From contig VBLA01000334.1 in the NCBI GenBank assembly GCA_005879245.1, positions 1-9,271 on the forward strand: a DNA stretch of 9,271 nt, read 5' to 3'. Below are positions 1 through 7,131 of this stretch, piece after piece. The position numbers were made by a program, and so were the translations under genes. Position 1 is the stretch's first letter. Each line of letters starts with the position of its first letter. The DNA is from Deltaproteobacteria bacterium (GTDB lineage Bacteria; Desulfobacterota; Binatia; DP-6). The notes under the pieces are model-generated. The model had not been told where the DNA came from. It saw only the letters and a list, made by a program, of their open reading frames with translations, and ran no database searches.

Positions 1-2
1 TC

Positions 3-1430
3 TGCGATCTCTCGGGCTCGACCGCGATCGCCGAGCGGCTCGATCCCGAGGACTACCACGATCTGCTCGACCGCTACCTCGAGCTCGCCTTCCGGGAGAT
101 CTATCGCTACGAGGGCATCGTCAATCAGCTCGCCGGTGACGGCATCATGGCGCTCTTCGGGGCACCGATCGCGCACGAGGACGCACCGCAGCGGGCGATC
201 TGGGCCGCGCTCGGCATCGTGGAGGCGCTCGCACGCTTCAACGAGCAGCTCCGAGCGGAGCGTGGGTTCGAGCTGCAGGCCCGGATCGGCATCAACACCG
301 GCCCGGTCGTGGTGGGCACGGTCGGGAACGACCTCAAGATGGACTACACGGCGATCGGCGACACGACCAACCTCGCCGCGCGGCTCGAGGGGCTCGCCGA
401 GCCAGGAACGATCCTCATCAGCGAAGCGACGGCGCGGCTCGTGCGGGGCTTCTTCCGGCTCCAGTCGCTCGGGCCGCTCAGCGTGAAGGGCAAGCGGGAG
501 CCGGTGGCCGCCTCTGCGGTGCTCGGCGCGAGCGACGCCGTCACCCCCATGGCGGTGGCGGCCGAGCGCGGGCTCACGCCGCTGGTCGGGCGGGAGGAGG
601 AGCTCGCGCAGCTCGACGGCTGCTACCGGCGCCTGGTCGGCGGCCGGGCGCAGGTCGTGGCGGTGGTCGGCGAGGCGGGCCGCGGCAAGTCGCGGCTGCT
701 CTACGAATTCCGGCGCCGGTTCGCGGAGGATCCGGTCATGTTCGTCGAGGCGCGTTGCGCCTCGCTCGCGCAGGCTGTGCCCTACTTCCCGTTCGTCGCC
801 ATGTTCCGCCAGCACTTCGACGCTACGGTGCCGGCGATCGCCTCCGCCGCCCGTCAGGTGGAGACCTCGGGCGACGAACGCCTCTTCCCGCTGATCAGTC
901 AGCTGCTCTCGCTGCCCGTCGAGGAGCTCCGCCGGCTCCCGCCCGACGAGCTCAAGCGTCAGTCGTTCGACGCGGTCGCTCGCCTCTTCCTCCAGAAGAG
1001 CGAGCACGCGCCCCTCGTGATGCTGATCGAGGATCTCCACTGGATCGACGAGCCGTCGCGCGAGTTGCTCGAGACCCTGGTCGCTCGCCTCGCCAACGCG
1101 CCCGTCATGGTGGTGACGACCCAGCGTCCCGACGAGCGGGCGACCTGGCGGGCGCGGGCCGCCTTCACCCAGATCGTCCTGCGTCCGCTCTCCGACGACG
1201 ACGCCCGGGCGATCATCCGCGCCGTGGCCGGCGCACTACCTCGCGCGCGACGACGGCCACTGCCGGATCACCCGCCCGGCGGAGGAGATTCCCGTGCCGG
1301 GCAGCATCCAGGAGGTGATCGCGGCGCGGCTCGACCGCCTCCGGCCGCCGTCGAAGCGGGTGATCCAGGTGGCGGCGGTGCTCGGCCGGCAGTTCGGCCG
1401 CGAGCAGCTGGCTCCGCTCCTCGAGGGTGA
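3..1430 (+). CDS. Class III adenylate/guanylate cyclase fused to AAA ATPase, 5' part (partial, frame-broken)
   Basis: The first visible residues are CDLSGSTAIAERLDPEDY, the start of a class III cyclase catalytic domain, so the true N-terminus lies left of the window. Metal-binding Asp residues are in CDLSGST (codon at 6) and GDGIMALFGAP (codon at 138). The transition-state Asn and Arg are in GDTTNLAARLE (codons at 369 and 381). The usual substrate-specifying Lys before GDG is Gln (NQLAGDG), so ATP versus GTP use cannot be read off. After a linker comes an ATPase: Walker A GEAGRGKS (669-692) and Walker B LVMLIEDLHWID (about 1014-1049). The family match ends at AIIRAVAG (to 1232). The remainder to the stop at 1430 is Pro/Arg-rich out-of-frame translation. 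The protein continues in the next frame as the 1294-2979 entry. Known relatives are soluble multidomain cyclases with an ATPase and TPR-like tail. The domain calls are strong; whether an active product is made is doubtful. Confidence 0.88.
   Translation, partial: CDLSGSTAIAERLDPEDYHDLLDRYLELAFREIYRYEGIVNQLAGDGIMALFGAPIAHEDAPQRAIWAALGIVEALARFNEQLRAERGFELQARIGINTGPVVVGTVGNDLKMDYTAIGDTTNLAARLEGLAEPGTILISEATARLVRGFFRLQSLGPLSVKGKREPVAASAVLGASDAVTPMAVAAERGLTPLVGREEELAQLDGCYRRLVGGRAQVVAVVGEAGRGKSRLLYEFRRRFAEDPVMFVEARCASLAQAVPYFPFVAMFRQHFDATVPAIASAARQVETSGDERLFPLISQLLSLPVEELRRLPPDELKRQSFDAVARLFLQKSEHAPLVMLIEDLHWIDEPSRELLETLVARLANAPVMVVTTQRPDERATWRARAAFTQIVLRPLSDDDARAIIRAVAGALPRARRRPLPDHPPGGGDSRAGQHPGGDRGAARPPPAAVEAGDPGGGGARPAVRPRAAGSAPRG
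1230..1239 (+). other. Out-of-frame junction with apparent internal deletion in the cyclase-ATPase gene
   Basis: Family-like coding in the first frame ends with AVAG at 1232. Family-like coding in the next frame resumes with YLARDDGHCRITRPAEE at 1237. In relatives these two blocks are separated by about 25-33 residues that carry a conserved G-N-P-F-F-x-E-E segment, and that segment is absent from all frames here. A single-base slip would leave it readable in another frame, so a short deletion whose length is not a multiple of three fits better. There is no homopolymer or slippery heptamer at the junction. Confidence 0.75.
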
Positions 1431-2979
1431 GGGAATCGACGTCGCCCAGGAGCTCGCCGAGCTCGAGGCGCGCGGGCTCGTGCACCGCAAGAGCCTCTCA
1501 TCGGCCGACGAGTACCGCTTCGGCGAGAGCCTGACGCAGGAGGTCGCGTACGAGAGCCTGCTCCTCCGGCAACGCCGCCAGCTCCACGAGCGGATCGGCA
1601 CGCTCCTCGAGACGAGCCCCGGCAAGCCGAACGCCGAGCGGTCGGCCCTCCTCGCGTACCACTTCGCCCGCAGCGAGAACCGTCCGAAGGCGCTCGAGGC
1701 CCTGCTGCGCGCCGCCCAGGACGCCGAGCAGCTCCCCTCCTATCGCGCCGCCGTCGACTTCTACCGCCAGGCCTGGGAAGTCGCCGAAGCGGCACTCGCG
1801 GAGGACGGCGACGGCCCCTACCGCCGTGCCGCCCTCGAGGCCGCGAGCGGGCTCTGCCGCGCGACGGTGATCTACGGCCTTCCCGAATTCGCTGACGCCG
1901 AGCGCGCGGCGGCACGGGCCCGGGAGCTGGCCGAGGGCCTGGGTGACACCGGGACCCTCGCCGCCGTCTACTACTTCCAGGGTAGTATCATGATGATGCA
2001 GGGGAACCGCGAGCAGCACGCGCGCGGCCTCTCGCTCGCCGAGCAGGCCCTCGCGCTCACCGAGCGCGAGGGCCTGACGCTCGCGGGGCTGCGACTCTCG
2101 CGCGGGCTCGCCAGCAGCTACGCCCTCGACGGGCGGTTCGCGCTCGCGCAGCGAGTGATGACCTGGGCGGTGCAGGAGCTCGAGCGCGCGGGGGAGCGGG
2201 AACGGCTCTCCGACCTCTACATCAGCTCACGGTGGGTGCGGGACAGCGTCCTCTATCTGAGCGACGAGCTGGACGCGGTGCTCGAGAGCGGCCCCGAGAC
2301 CTACGACTTCGCGGTGCGCGGCCCCAACCGCACCGTGCAGGGTGCCGCGGCGGCCACGCTCGCGCAGGCCCACTTCATACGCGGTCGATTCGAGGACGCC
2401 CGGCGATGGGCGGACGTGGGCCTGGACATGGCCGAGGCCATCAACCACCTCCTGGTGTTGCCGGCCGCCGCCTCGATCGCACTGCTCGCGCGGCTCGAGC
2501 TCGGAGAGCCGGCCGACACGACTCGCTACGTCGACGCCATGGATCAGGGCCTCGCCTCCGCCGCCCACATGCACGTGAACATGCGTTTCGTGGGCGAGGC
2601 GCTCCTCGCCTGCAACGAGCTGGAACGCGCCGAGCGGTTTGCCGAGCTGCTCCGCGCCCGGCCCTTCGGCGGACGTCTGCGCGAAGCCCTCGTGGGGATC
2701 GCCCTCGGCGAGCTGATGAGCCGCTTCGGCCGGCTCGACGAAGCGGAGCGCTGGTACACGGAGGCGATCGCGACGGGCGAGGCGATCGGCGCCCGCTCCT
2801 CTATCGCGGCGGCCTCGCTCGGTGCGGCCGAGCTGGCGGCGGCCCGCGGCGAACACGCGACGGCGGCGCGCTCGGCCGAGCGCGCGCTCGGCCTCTCCCG
2901 CGAGCTCGGCCTCGTCCGCTACGCTGACCGGGCCGCGCGGCTCACGACGGGCGACGCGGCGGTTGGCGGGCGGGCCTGA
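1294..2979 (+). CDS. Cyclase-ATPase protein, 3' part: winged-helix-like segment and TPR-like tail
   Basis: This is the C-terminal continuation of the cyclase-ATPase gene in the shifted frame. Family-like residues begin before the GTG, at 1237 (YLARDDGH). It opens with PGSIQEVIAARLDRL and VAAVLGRQF, typical of the region after the ATPase core in STAND-type regulators. YRFGESLTQEVAYESLL and LHERIGTLLE (about 1510-1620) follow. The remaining roughly 440 residues are Ala/Leu/Glu/Arg-rich paired helices consistent with degenerate TPR repeats, likely a protein-interaction scaffold. A GGAGGAG at 1281-1287 lies six bases before GTG 1294, so the piece could be translated on its own as 561 residues. 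Those bases also encode the family-conserved EEIPVPG, so the match may be accidental. It ends one base before the stop of the convergent EthD gene. The originally intended gene is one ORF with the 3-1232 part. Confidence 0.85.
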   Translation: MPGSIQEVIAARLDRLRPPSKRVIQVAAVLGRQFGREQLAPLLEGEGIDVAQELAELEARGLVHRKSLSSADEYRFGESLTQEVAYESLLLRQRRQLHERIGTLLETSPGKPNAERSALLAYHFARSENRPKALEALLRAAQDAEQLPSYRAAVDFYRQAWEVAEAALAEDGDGPYRRAALEAASGLCRATVIYGLPEFADAERAAARARELAEGLGDTGTLAAVYYFQGSIMMMQGNREQHARGLSLAEQALALTEREGLTLAGLRLSRGLASSYALDGRFALAQRVMTWAVQELERAGERERLSDLYISSRWVRDSVLYLSDELDAVLESGPETYDFAVRGPNRTVQGAAAATLAQAHFIRGRFEDARRWADVGLDMAEAINHLLVLPAAASIALLARLELGEPADTTRYVDAMDQGLASAAHMHVNMRFVGEALLACNELERAERFAELLRARPFGGRLREALVGIALGELMSRFGRLDEAERWYTEAIATGEAIGARSSIAAASLGAAELAAARGEHATAARSAERALGLSRELGLVRYADRAARLTTGDAAVGGRA

Positions 2980-2980
2980 C

Positions 2981-3658
2981 TCACCAGCGCTCGACGTACT
3001 CGACCACGCGGTAGGCGTGGATCGTGCCCAGGAAGCGCGCGCGCTCAGGGTCGGTCCCCGTCGCGCCAGTCGATCCGCCAGAGAGGCCGCCGTCGCACGC
3101 TTCGTCGGAGGCGAAGCGGAGCGTCGCGACGCCGTCGTAGTCCGGGCCACCCTCGCCCAGACGCTCCTCGACGACGCTCGTCACGTACCCCGTCGCCGCG
3201 GCGTGACGGAGCGCCCGCGGCAGGTCACACTCGCGCCAGTGGCGGCGGAACTCCGCCTGGCCGAGGCCAGACGCACGCGCGACGCACACGACGAGCTTCG
3301 CCCCGGGCGATCGCACACCGGGCGGCGGCGAAGGGGACGAGGGGGGCGCGTGCTCAGTCGTCACGTAGGCGTGTGCCCCGCCCAGGAACCCCGCCACGTC
3401 GTCCGCGACCACGCGTGCACCCTCGGGTGAGTCGTAGAGACGCTCGCGATAGTCGGCCAGGGAGTCGAACGAGAGCTCGCCGATCGAATCGAGCGCTGGC
3501 GCCGGCTCGCGCGTTCCCTCGACAACGTTCACGACATAGCGGCGGAGCGTCGGGTGGTGCGCGGGCGCGATCGGCACGTGGCCGCGGAGGAGGAGCTCCA
3601 CGTAGCGCTCGTGGCTGATGTCGGGCCGTCGCCAGCAGAGAAAGACGAGCTTCACCAT
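2981..3658 (-). CDS. Tandem EthD-domain protein (dimeric alpha/beta-barrel fold)
   Basis: A 225-residue protein made of two EthD-like units. Unit one runs from about residue 1 to 103 (MVKLVFLCWRRPDISHERY, then GHVPIAPAHH, then DDVAGFLGGAHAYVTTEH). Unit two runs from about 117 to 225 (KLVVCVARASGLGQAEFRRHW, then RFLGTIHAYRVVEYVERW). They are joined by a Pro/Ser linker. Each ends with the F-L-G-x-x-H-A-Y block expected of this ferredoxin-like barrel. EthD proteins often sit in catabolic operons, but their chemistry is mostly unknown, so no reaction is assigned. The ATG start gives the normal family N-terminus; no well-spaced Shine-Dalgarno is evident (GAAGGA is too far upstream, GAGG abuts the ATG). 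It is the last gene of the minus-strand cluster, 37 bases after the esterase stop. Its stop is one base from the cyclase gene's stop, and no terminator is visible between them. Confidence 0.8.
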   Translation of the reverse strand: MVKLVFLCWRRPDISHERYVELLLRGHVPIAPAHHPTLRRYVVNVVEGTREPAPALDSIGELSFDSLADYRERLYDSPEGARVVADDVAGFLGGAHAYVTTEHAPPSSPSPPPGVRSPGAKLVVCVARASGLGQAEFRRHWRECDLPRALRHAAATGYVTSVVEERLGEGGPDYDGVATLRFASDEACDGGLSGGSTGATGTDPERARFLGTIHAYRVVEYVERW

Positions 3659-3695
3659 CCTCGCCGCGGAGGTTCCTTCACCCCGCGCCTGCCGG

Positions 3696-4556
3696 TCAAG
3701 ACCGTCGCGGGTGTGCCCGGAAGAAGCGCCAGATGCGGGCGGTCGCGTCGGCGGGCCAGCGGTGTCCCTGAGGACCCTCGCAATAGACGAGGTCGCACCC
3801 CGCGTAGCGGAGACACCCGTCCCGCTCGAGCGCCGCGCCGCAGCCGTCCACCCCGGCCCACCACCGGCGGGCCCCCGCGATCAGCTCGGCGGGGACGACC
3901 CGATCGGCGCGACCGTAGACGAGGAGGACGGGCATGGGCGCAGCGGGCGTGCAGCCGGGAAGCGCGAGCGCCCCGGCGACCGGCGCGACGGCCGTGAGAC
4001 GATCGGCGAGGGCACAGCCGAGCAGGTTCGCGAAGAAGCCGCCGTTCGACATGCCGGTCGCGAACAGGCGCCGGCGGTCGATGCACCGTCCCTCCTCGAG
4101 CACGTCGAGGAGCGCCCGGATGAAGTCGACGTCTCGCGTCTCGCCTCGCCGGAAGTCCCAGCCACGGCCCGTCGTCCGGAGCAACTCCACGCCTTCGTGG
4201 CCCTCCGGGTGGACGGCGACGAAGCTCTCCTCGAGGGCGAGCGTCCCCCAGCCGCTCCACCAGCGGTGTCGCCAGGCACTCGAGCGAAACCCGTGCAACG
4301 ACACGACGACGGGGAGCGCTCGGTCGGCGGGGCCGGCCGGCGCGTCGAGCAGATAGCTCCGCTCCACACCCCCCACCCGGAGGCGCCGGCGCTCGCCCCG
4401 TACCGCCGGGAGGAAGCCCGGACGACAACCCGGGCTCGGGGCGGACGGCACCACCGCGGCGTCGGCGAGCGCCACGCGCTCCTCGTCGCCCGGCGGCGGA
4501 AGGTCCCGGCCGCAGCCGGCGAGCCCGGCGAGCGCGATGGCGAGCCCTACCCTCAC
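3696..4556 (-). CDS. Secreted lipoprotein esterase, PHB depolymerase/feruloyl esterase (LpqC-like) type
   Basis: A 286-residue alpha/beta hydrolase. The GTG start at 4556 is preferred over an upstream in-frame ATG (4823) because it gives a short signal sequence ending in the lipobox LAGC, with the lipidated Cys at residue 15. The longer version would add 89 low-complexity residues antiparallel to nothing recognisable and wholly inside the exporter gene. The nucleophile is in GMSNGG (Ser about 170, codon 4047-4049), the acid is probably Asp about 218 in GRADRVVP, and the His is about 265 in QGHRWP. VSLHGF supplies the oxyanion region. About nine further Cys residues, including a C-terminal cluster near DGCLRYAGCDLVYC, suggest disulphides and an extracytoplasmic location. 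The family cleaves ester bonds in polyesters or feruloylated polysaccharides; the substrate here is unknown. The start overlaps the exporter stop by four bases (GTGA), implying translational coupling. Confidence 0.82.
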   Translation of the reverse strand: MRVGLAIALAGLAGCGRDLPPPGDEERVALADAAVVPSAPSPGCRPGFLPAVRGERRRLRVGGVERSYLLDAPAGPADRALPVVVSLHGFRSSAWRHRWWSGWGTLALEESFVAVHPEGHEGVELLRTTGRGWDFRRGETRDVDFIRALLDVLEEGRCIDRRRLFATGMSNGGFFANLLGCALADRLTAVAPVAGALALPGCTPAAPMPVLLVYGRADRVVPAELIAGARRWWAGVDGCGAALERDGCLRYAGCDLVYCEGPQGHRWPADATARIWRFFRAHPRRS

Positions 4557-6886
4557 CGGGCGGCGGCCGCGACGAACTGCTCGGTCGTCCGCTCGAGACG
4601 GTCGCTCAGGATGCGGGTCAGGTTCAGGAACACCTTCGAGGCGATGCGTGGGTAGCGCCGCTGGATGCGCCGGAGGAAGCGCTCGTCGACCGCAAGCACC
4701 TCCACAGCGCTGGCCGCGACCACGTCGGCGCTGCGCTCGCTCTGGCGCACGAGGCCCATCTCGCCGAACACGTCGCCCCGCTTGAGATCCCTGATCCGCT
4801 GGCGGTCCCGATCCCCCGCCCACACCTCGGTTGCCCCCCGGATGATGACGTACATCTCGTCGCCCCGCTCGCCGCGGCGGATGATGATGTCGCCGGGCTG
4901 AAAGCGCTTCATCTCGCCCATCAGGACGACGATGCGCGCCTCGGCGCGCCGCAGGCCGGCGAACAGCGGGATGGTGCGCGCGGGGTCGTCGCCGAGCCGC
5001 ACGCCGAGGAGGTCCCAGAGGGTGATGATCTTCGTGGTCGCGAGGAGGGCGGGCAGGAGGATCAGGTTCGCGCCGAGCGCGGTCACCATGGTGAGGCTGG
5101 CGAGGATGCCGAAGTTCTGGATGGGGACGAAGCTCGAAAGGGCGAAGGTGAGGAAGCCGAAGCAGAGAGCGCCGGTCGTGTAGACGATCGGCACCCCGAC
5201 CGTGCGGAGCGCACGCACGACCGCCGCCGCCTGGTCGGTCTCGCCGCGCAGCTCGAGGTTGAGACGCGCCATGTAGTGGATCGTCGAGTCGACCGCGATG
5301 CCGAGCGCGATGGCGGCGATCAGACTCGTGCCGAGGTTCAGCAGGATGCCGAGCCAGCCCATCACCCCGAAGAAGACGAGGATGGGAAGCGCGTTCGGCA
5401 GGATGGCGAAGAAGCCGATCTTCGCCGACAGGAACATCGCCGTCATGACCAGGAAGATGATGCCGAGCGCGAGCGTCAGGCTCTTGATCTGCCCGGCGAC
5501 GATGTCCGAGGTCGTGCCGGTCAGGAGGACGAGCGTCCCCGTCAACCTGACGGGGATCTCGGCCGGAAAATGCTCGGCAATGTAGGTCCGGATGCGATCG
5601 AGCGTCTCCATGGCGAGGACCGGCTCGAGACTCCTCGGATCTTCCCAGAAGGACTTCCGCGCCGCCGCCGGGATGAGCTCGCCCTGCTCGGTGACGACGA
5701 GGTCGCCGCCCTCCGCCTGCTTCCCGAGCCCCGTCTCGAGCACCTCCAGGTAGTCGACGATCGAGACCGAGGACGTGATGCCGGGCAGCGTGAGGAGGAA
5801 GCTCTGCAGATCCTTGATGAGCTTCAGCACCTCCCAGCGCTTGAGCACACCGGGGGCGCCTCCGTTGATCACCACGTAGAAGGGATTGCTCCCCACGATC
5901 GTCTGGTTGATCGCCTCGTTCGCCCGGCGCACCTCGGCGTCGCGGTCGAAGTAGTAGAGGAAGTCGGCATCGACCTTGATGAAGCGGGCGCCCGCCAGGG
6001 ACACCAGCCCGACGACGACGGCACCCCAGAGGATGAAGCGGCGCGAGTCATGGGCGTGCTCGCCGAGCCGCCGCAGGTTCTCGGAGAGCCGCGGCGAGAC
6101 CTTGCCCGAGCGCGCGGAGCGAAGCCCGCTCGGCATCAGCTGGAGCGCCGCGGGGAGAAACGTGAGGGAGGTGACGGTGAGGCAGAGGACGCCGACCACG
6201 GCGAACAGGCCCAGGTCCCAGATCGCCGTGATCCGGTTCACCATGAGCGAGCCGAAGCCGATCATGTTGGTCGCGGCCGAGACCGTGAGCGGGAGCCACA
6301 CCCGCGCGAAGGCGCGCGGGACGCGGTCCCCCGGCGGCACACCGGCCCCGACCTGCTCGTAGTAGCGCGCCATCACGTGGATGGCGTACGAGCTCCCGAG
6401 CACGAGCAGGAGCGGCGGGAGGATGAACGTGCCGAGCGTGATCGCCTTTCCCGCGAGCACGATCACGCCGAGCGTCCAGACGAGCGCGAGGCTCACGGTG
6501 ACGACGGGTAGCACCACCCCGCGGACCGTCCGGTACGAGAACCAGAGCACGAGCAGGACGAACACCAGCGCCATGGGCGTGAAGCGCGTGAGGTCGCGCC
6601 GCATGAGCTCGACCGCGGACTGCTTCACGTGCGCCGCTCCGGTGTAGAAGAACTGCTCGGGCCCGCCCTCGGCCGTGAGCAGCGTCATGATCTTCCGATC
6701 GACGCCCAGGTCGACGTACTGCGCGTCGGTCAGGTTCTTCAAGAAGACGTTGATCGCGGCGCCCTTGAAGTCGTCCGCGACCAGGTTCTTCCCGTAGAGG
6801 GGAGTCGCGGAGAGTTTCTTCTTGAGGGCGGCGACCTCCCCGGGCGTCGGCGGGATGTGGGGGAGGAGCCGCGGGGGATTGAGCAC
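4553..6886 (-). CDS. RND/MMPL-type exporter with C-terminal cyclic-nucleotide-binding domain (main part)
   Basis: 777 residues are readable from GTG 6886, but the family sequence begins earlier, in another frame (6892-7131). Visible parts are: the end of the first periplasmic loop (YGKNLVADDF); membrane helices from about residue 104 to 250; a cytoplasmic stretch; a seventh helix (FILWGAVVVGLVSLAGARF) and a second periplasmic loop (about 315-465); then five helices to about 620. The second half keeps the TM Asp in GIAVDSTIH (residue 533, codon 5288-5290). The aligned first-half position is Ser 166 (GSSYAIH). From about residue 656 to 765 there is a Crp-type cNMP-binding domain, with cassette landmarks FGEMGL (Glu 709) and ERSADV (Arg 718) at about 4718-4777 intact. 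It is likely an inner-membrane exporter of hydrophobic or amphiphilic molecules (HAE-like); the substrate is unknown. No outer-membrane or adaptor partner is present. It is the first gene of the operon with the esterase and EthD genes. Confidence 0.87.
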   Translation of the reverse strand: MLNPPRLLPHIPPTPGEVAALKKKLSATPLYGKNLVADDFKGAAINVFLKNLTDAQYVDLGVDRKIMTLLTAEGGPEQFFYTGAAHVKQSAVELMRRDLTRFTPMALVFVLLVLWFSYRTVRGVVLPVVTVSLALVWTLGVIVLAGKAITLGTFILPPLLLVLGSSYAIHVMARYYEQVGAGVPPGDRVPRAFARVWLPLTVSAATNMIGFGSLMVNRITAIWDLGLFAVVGVLCLTVTSLTFLPAALQLMPSGLRSARSGKVSPRLSENLRRLGEHAHDSRRFILWGAVVVGLVSLAGARFIKVDADFLYYFDRDAEVRRANEAINQTIVGSNPFYVVINGGAPGVLKRWEVLKLIKDLQSFLLTLPGITSSVSIVDYLEVLETGLGKQAEGGDLVVTEQGELIPAAARKSFWEDPRSLEPVLAMETLDRIRTYIAEHFPAEIPVRLTGTLVLLTGTTSDIVAGQIKSLTLALGIIFLVMTAMFLSAKIGFFAILPNALPILVFFGVMGWLGILLNLGTSLIAAIALGIAVDSTIHYMARLNLELRGETDQAAAVVRALRTVGVPIVYTTGALCFGFLTFALSSFVPIQNFGILASLTMVTALGANLILLPALLATTKIITLWDLLGVRLGDDPARTIPLFAGLRRAEARIVVLMGEMKRFQPGDIIIRRGERGDEMYVIIRGATEVWAGDRDRQRIRDLKRGDVFGEMGLVRQSERSADVVAASAVEVLAVDERFLRRIQRRYPRIASKVFLNLTRILSDRLERTTEQFVAAAAR

Positions 6887-6897
6887 GTCCTCGTCGC
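6884..6897 (-). other. Out-of-frame junction with apparent internal deletion in the exporter gene
   Basis: On the minus strand, family-like coding reads GVRADDIFAPAT down to about 6892. Family-like coding in another frame resumes with EDVLNPPRLLPHIPP from about 6892. In related RND proteins these blocks are separated by roughly 25-30 residues, typically a helix followed by a G-V-x-x-V-x-S-L-T-N type strand of the first periplasmic subdomain. None of this is present in any frame. As at 1230-1239, this points to a short deletion of non-triplet length rather than a one-base sequencing slip. Confidence 0.72.
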
Positions 6898-7131
6898 CGG
6901 GGCGAAGATGTCGTCGGCGCGGACGCCCACCACGCCCACGTCGTCACTGCCGAAGATGGCCCGAGTGCGCGCGTAGTACTCCACCTTCGGGTCCCCGCTC
7001 GGCAGCATGCTCTCGAGCGAGCTCTCGATACGCACGTGGAGCGCAAAGAGGCCGAGGATCGCGGTCACGACGAGGTTCGCGACCACGACGGCGAGCGGAT
7101 GCCGCACGAGCCACCGGGCGAAGGCGTCCAT
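6892..7131 (-). pseudogene. N-terminal part of the RND/MMPL-type exporter
   Basis: Eighty residues begin MDAFARWLVRHPLAVV, with TM helix 1 at about residues 14-33, followed by the start of the first periplasmic loop (SSLESMLPSGDPKVEYYART, then FGSDDVGVVGV). This is the classic RND N-terminus: a cytoplasmic R/HP box, one helix, then the loop. The frame continues to a stop at 6739, but residues after DDIFAPAT are unrelated out-of-frame sequence. It therefore belongs to the same gene as the 4553-6886 entry. The ATG at 7131 has no Shine-Dalgarno; a TATAAT lies 15 bases upstream, which suggests a very short leader. If the frame change is real, only a membrane-anchored fragment would be made from this start. 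Confidence 0.8.

Noticed and set aside
1230..1239. Programmed ribosomal frameshifting at the cyclase break
   Set aside because: There is no slippery A/T/G run at this or the other two breaks, and conserved residues are missing rather than moved to another frame.
2227..3150. 307-residue minus-strand open frame spanning the convergent gene ends
   Set aside because: It overlaps the TPR tail and the EthD gene in other frames and shows only Arg/Gly-rich composition.
3618..4655. 345-residue plus-strand open frame over the esterase and EthD start
   Set aside because: It is antisense to a lipoprotein esterase with an intact catalytic triad and lipobox. Its own product is Arg/Pro-rich with no motif.
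4557..4823. Longer N-terminus for the esterase from ATG 4823
   Set aside because: It adds 89 Arg/Pro-rich residues before the signal peptide and lies entirely in the exporter's cNMP domain. GTG 4556 gives a lipobox at residue 15 and a GTGA overlap.
5276..6511. 411-residue plus-strand open frame inside the exporter
   Set aside because: It is antisense to clear RND coding, consists of Arg/Glu/Asp-rich low-complexity sequence, and is a typical GC-rich shadow frame.
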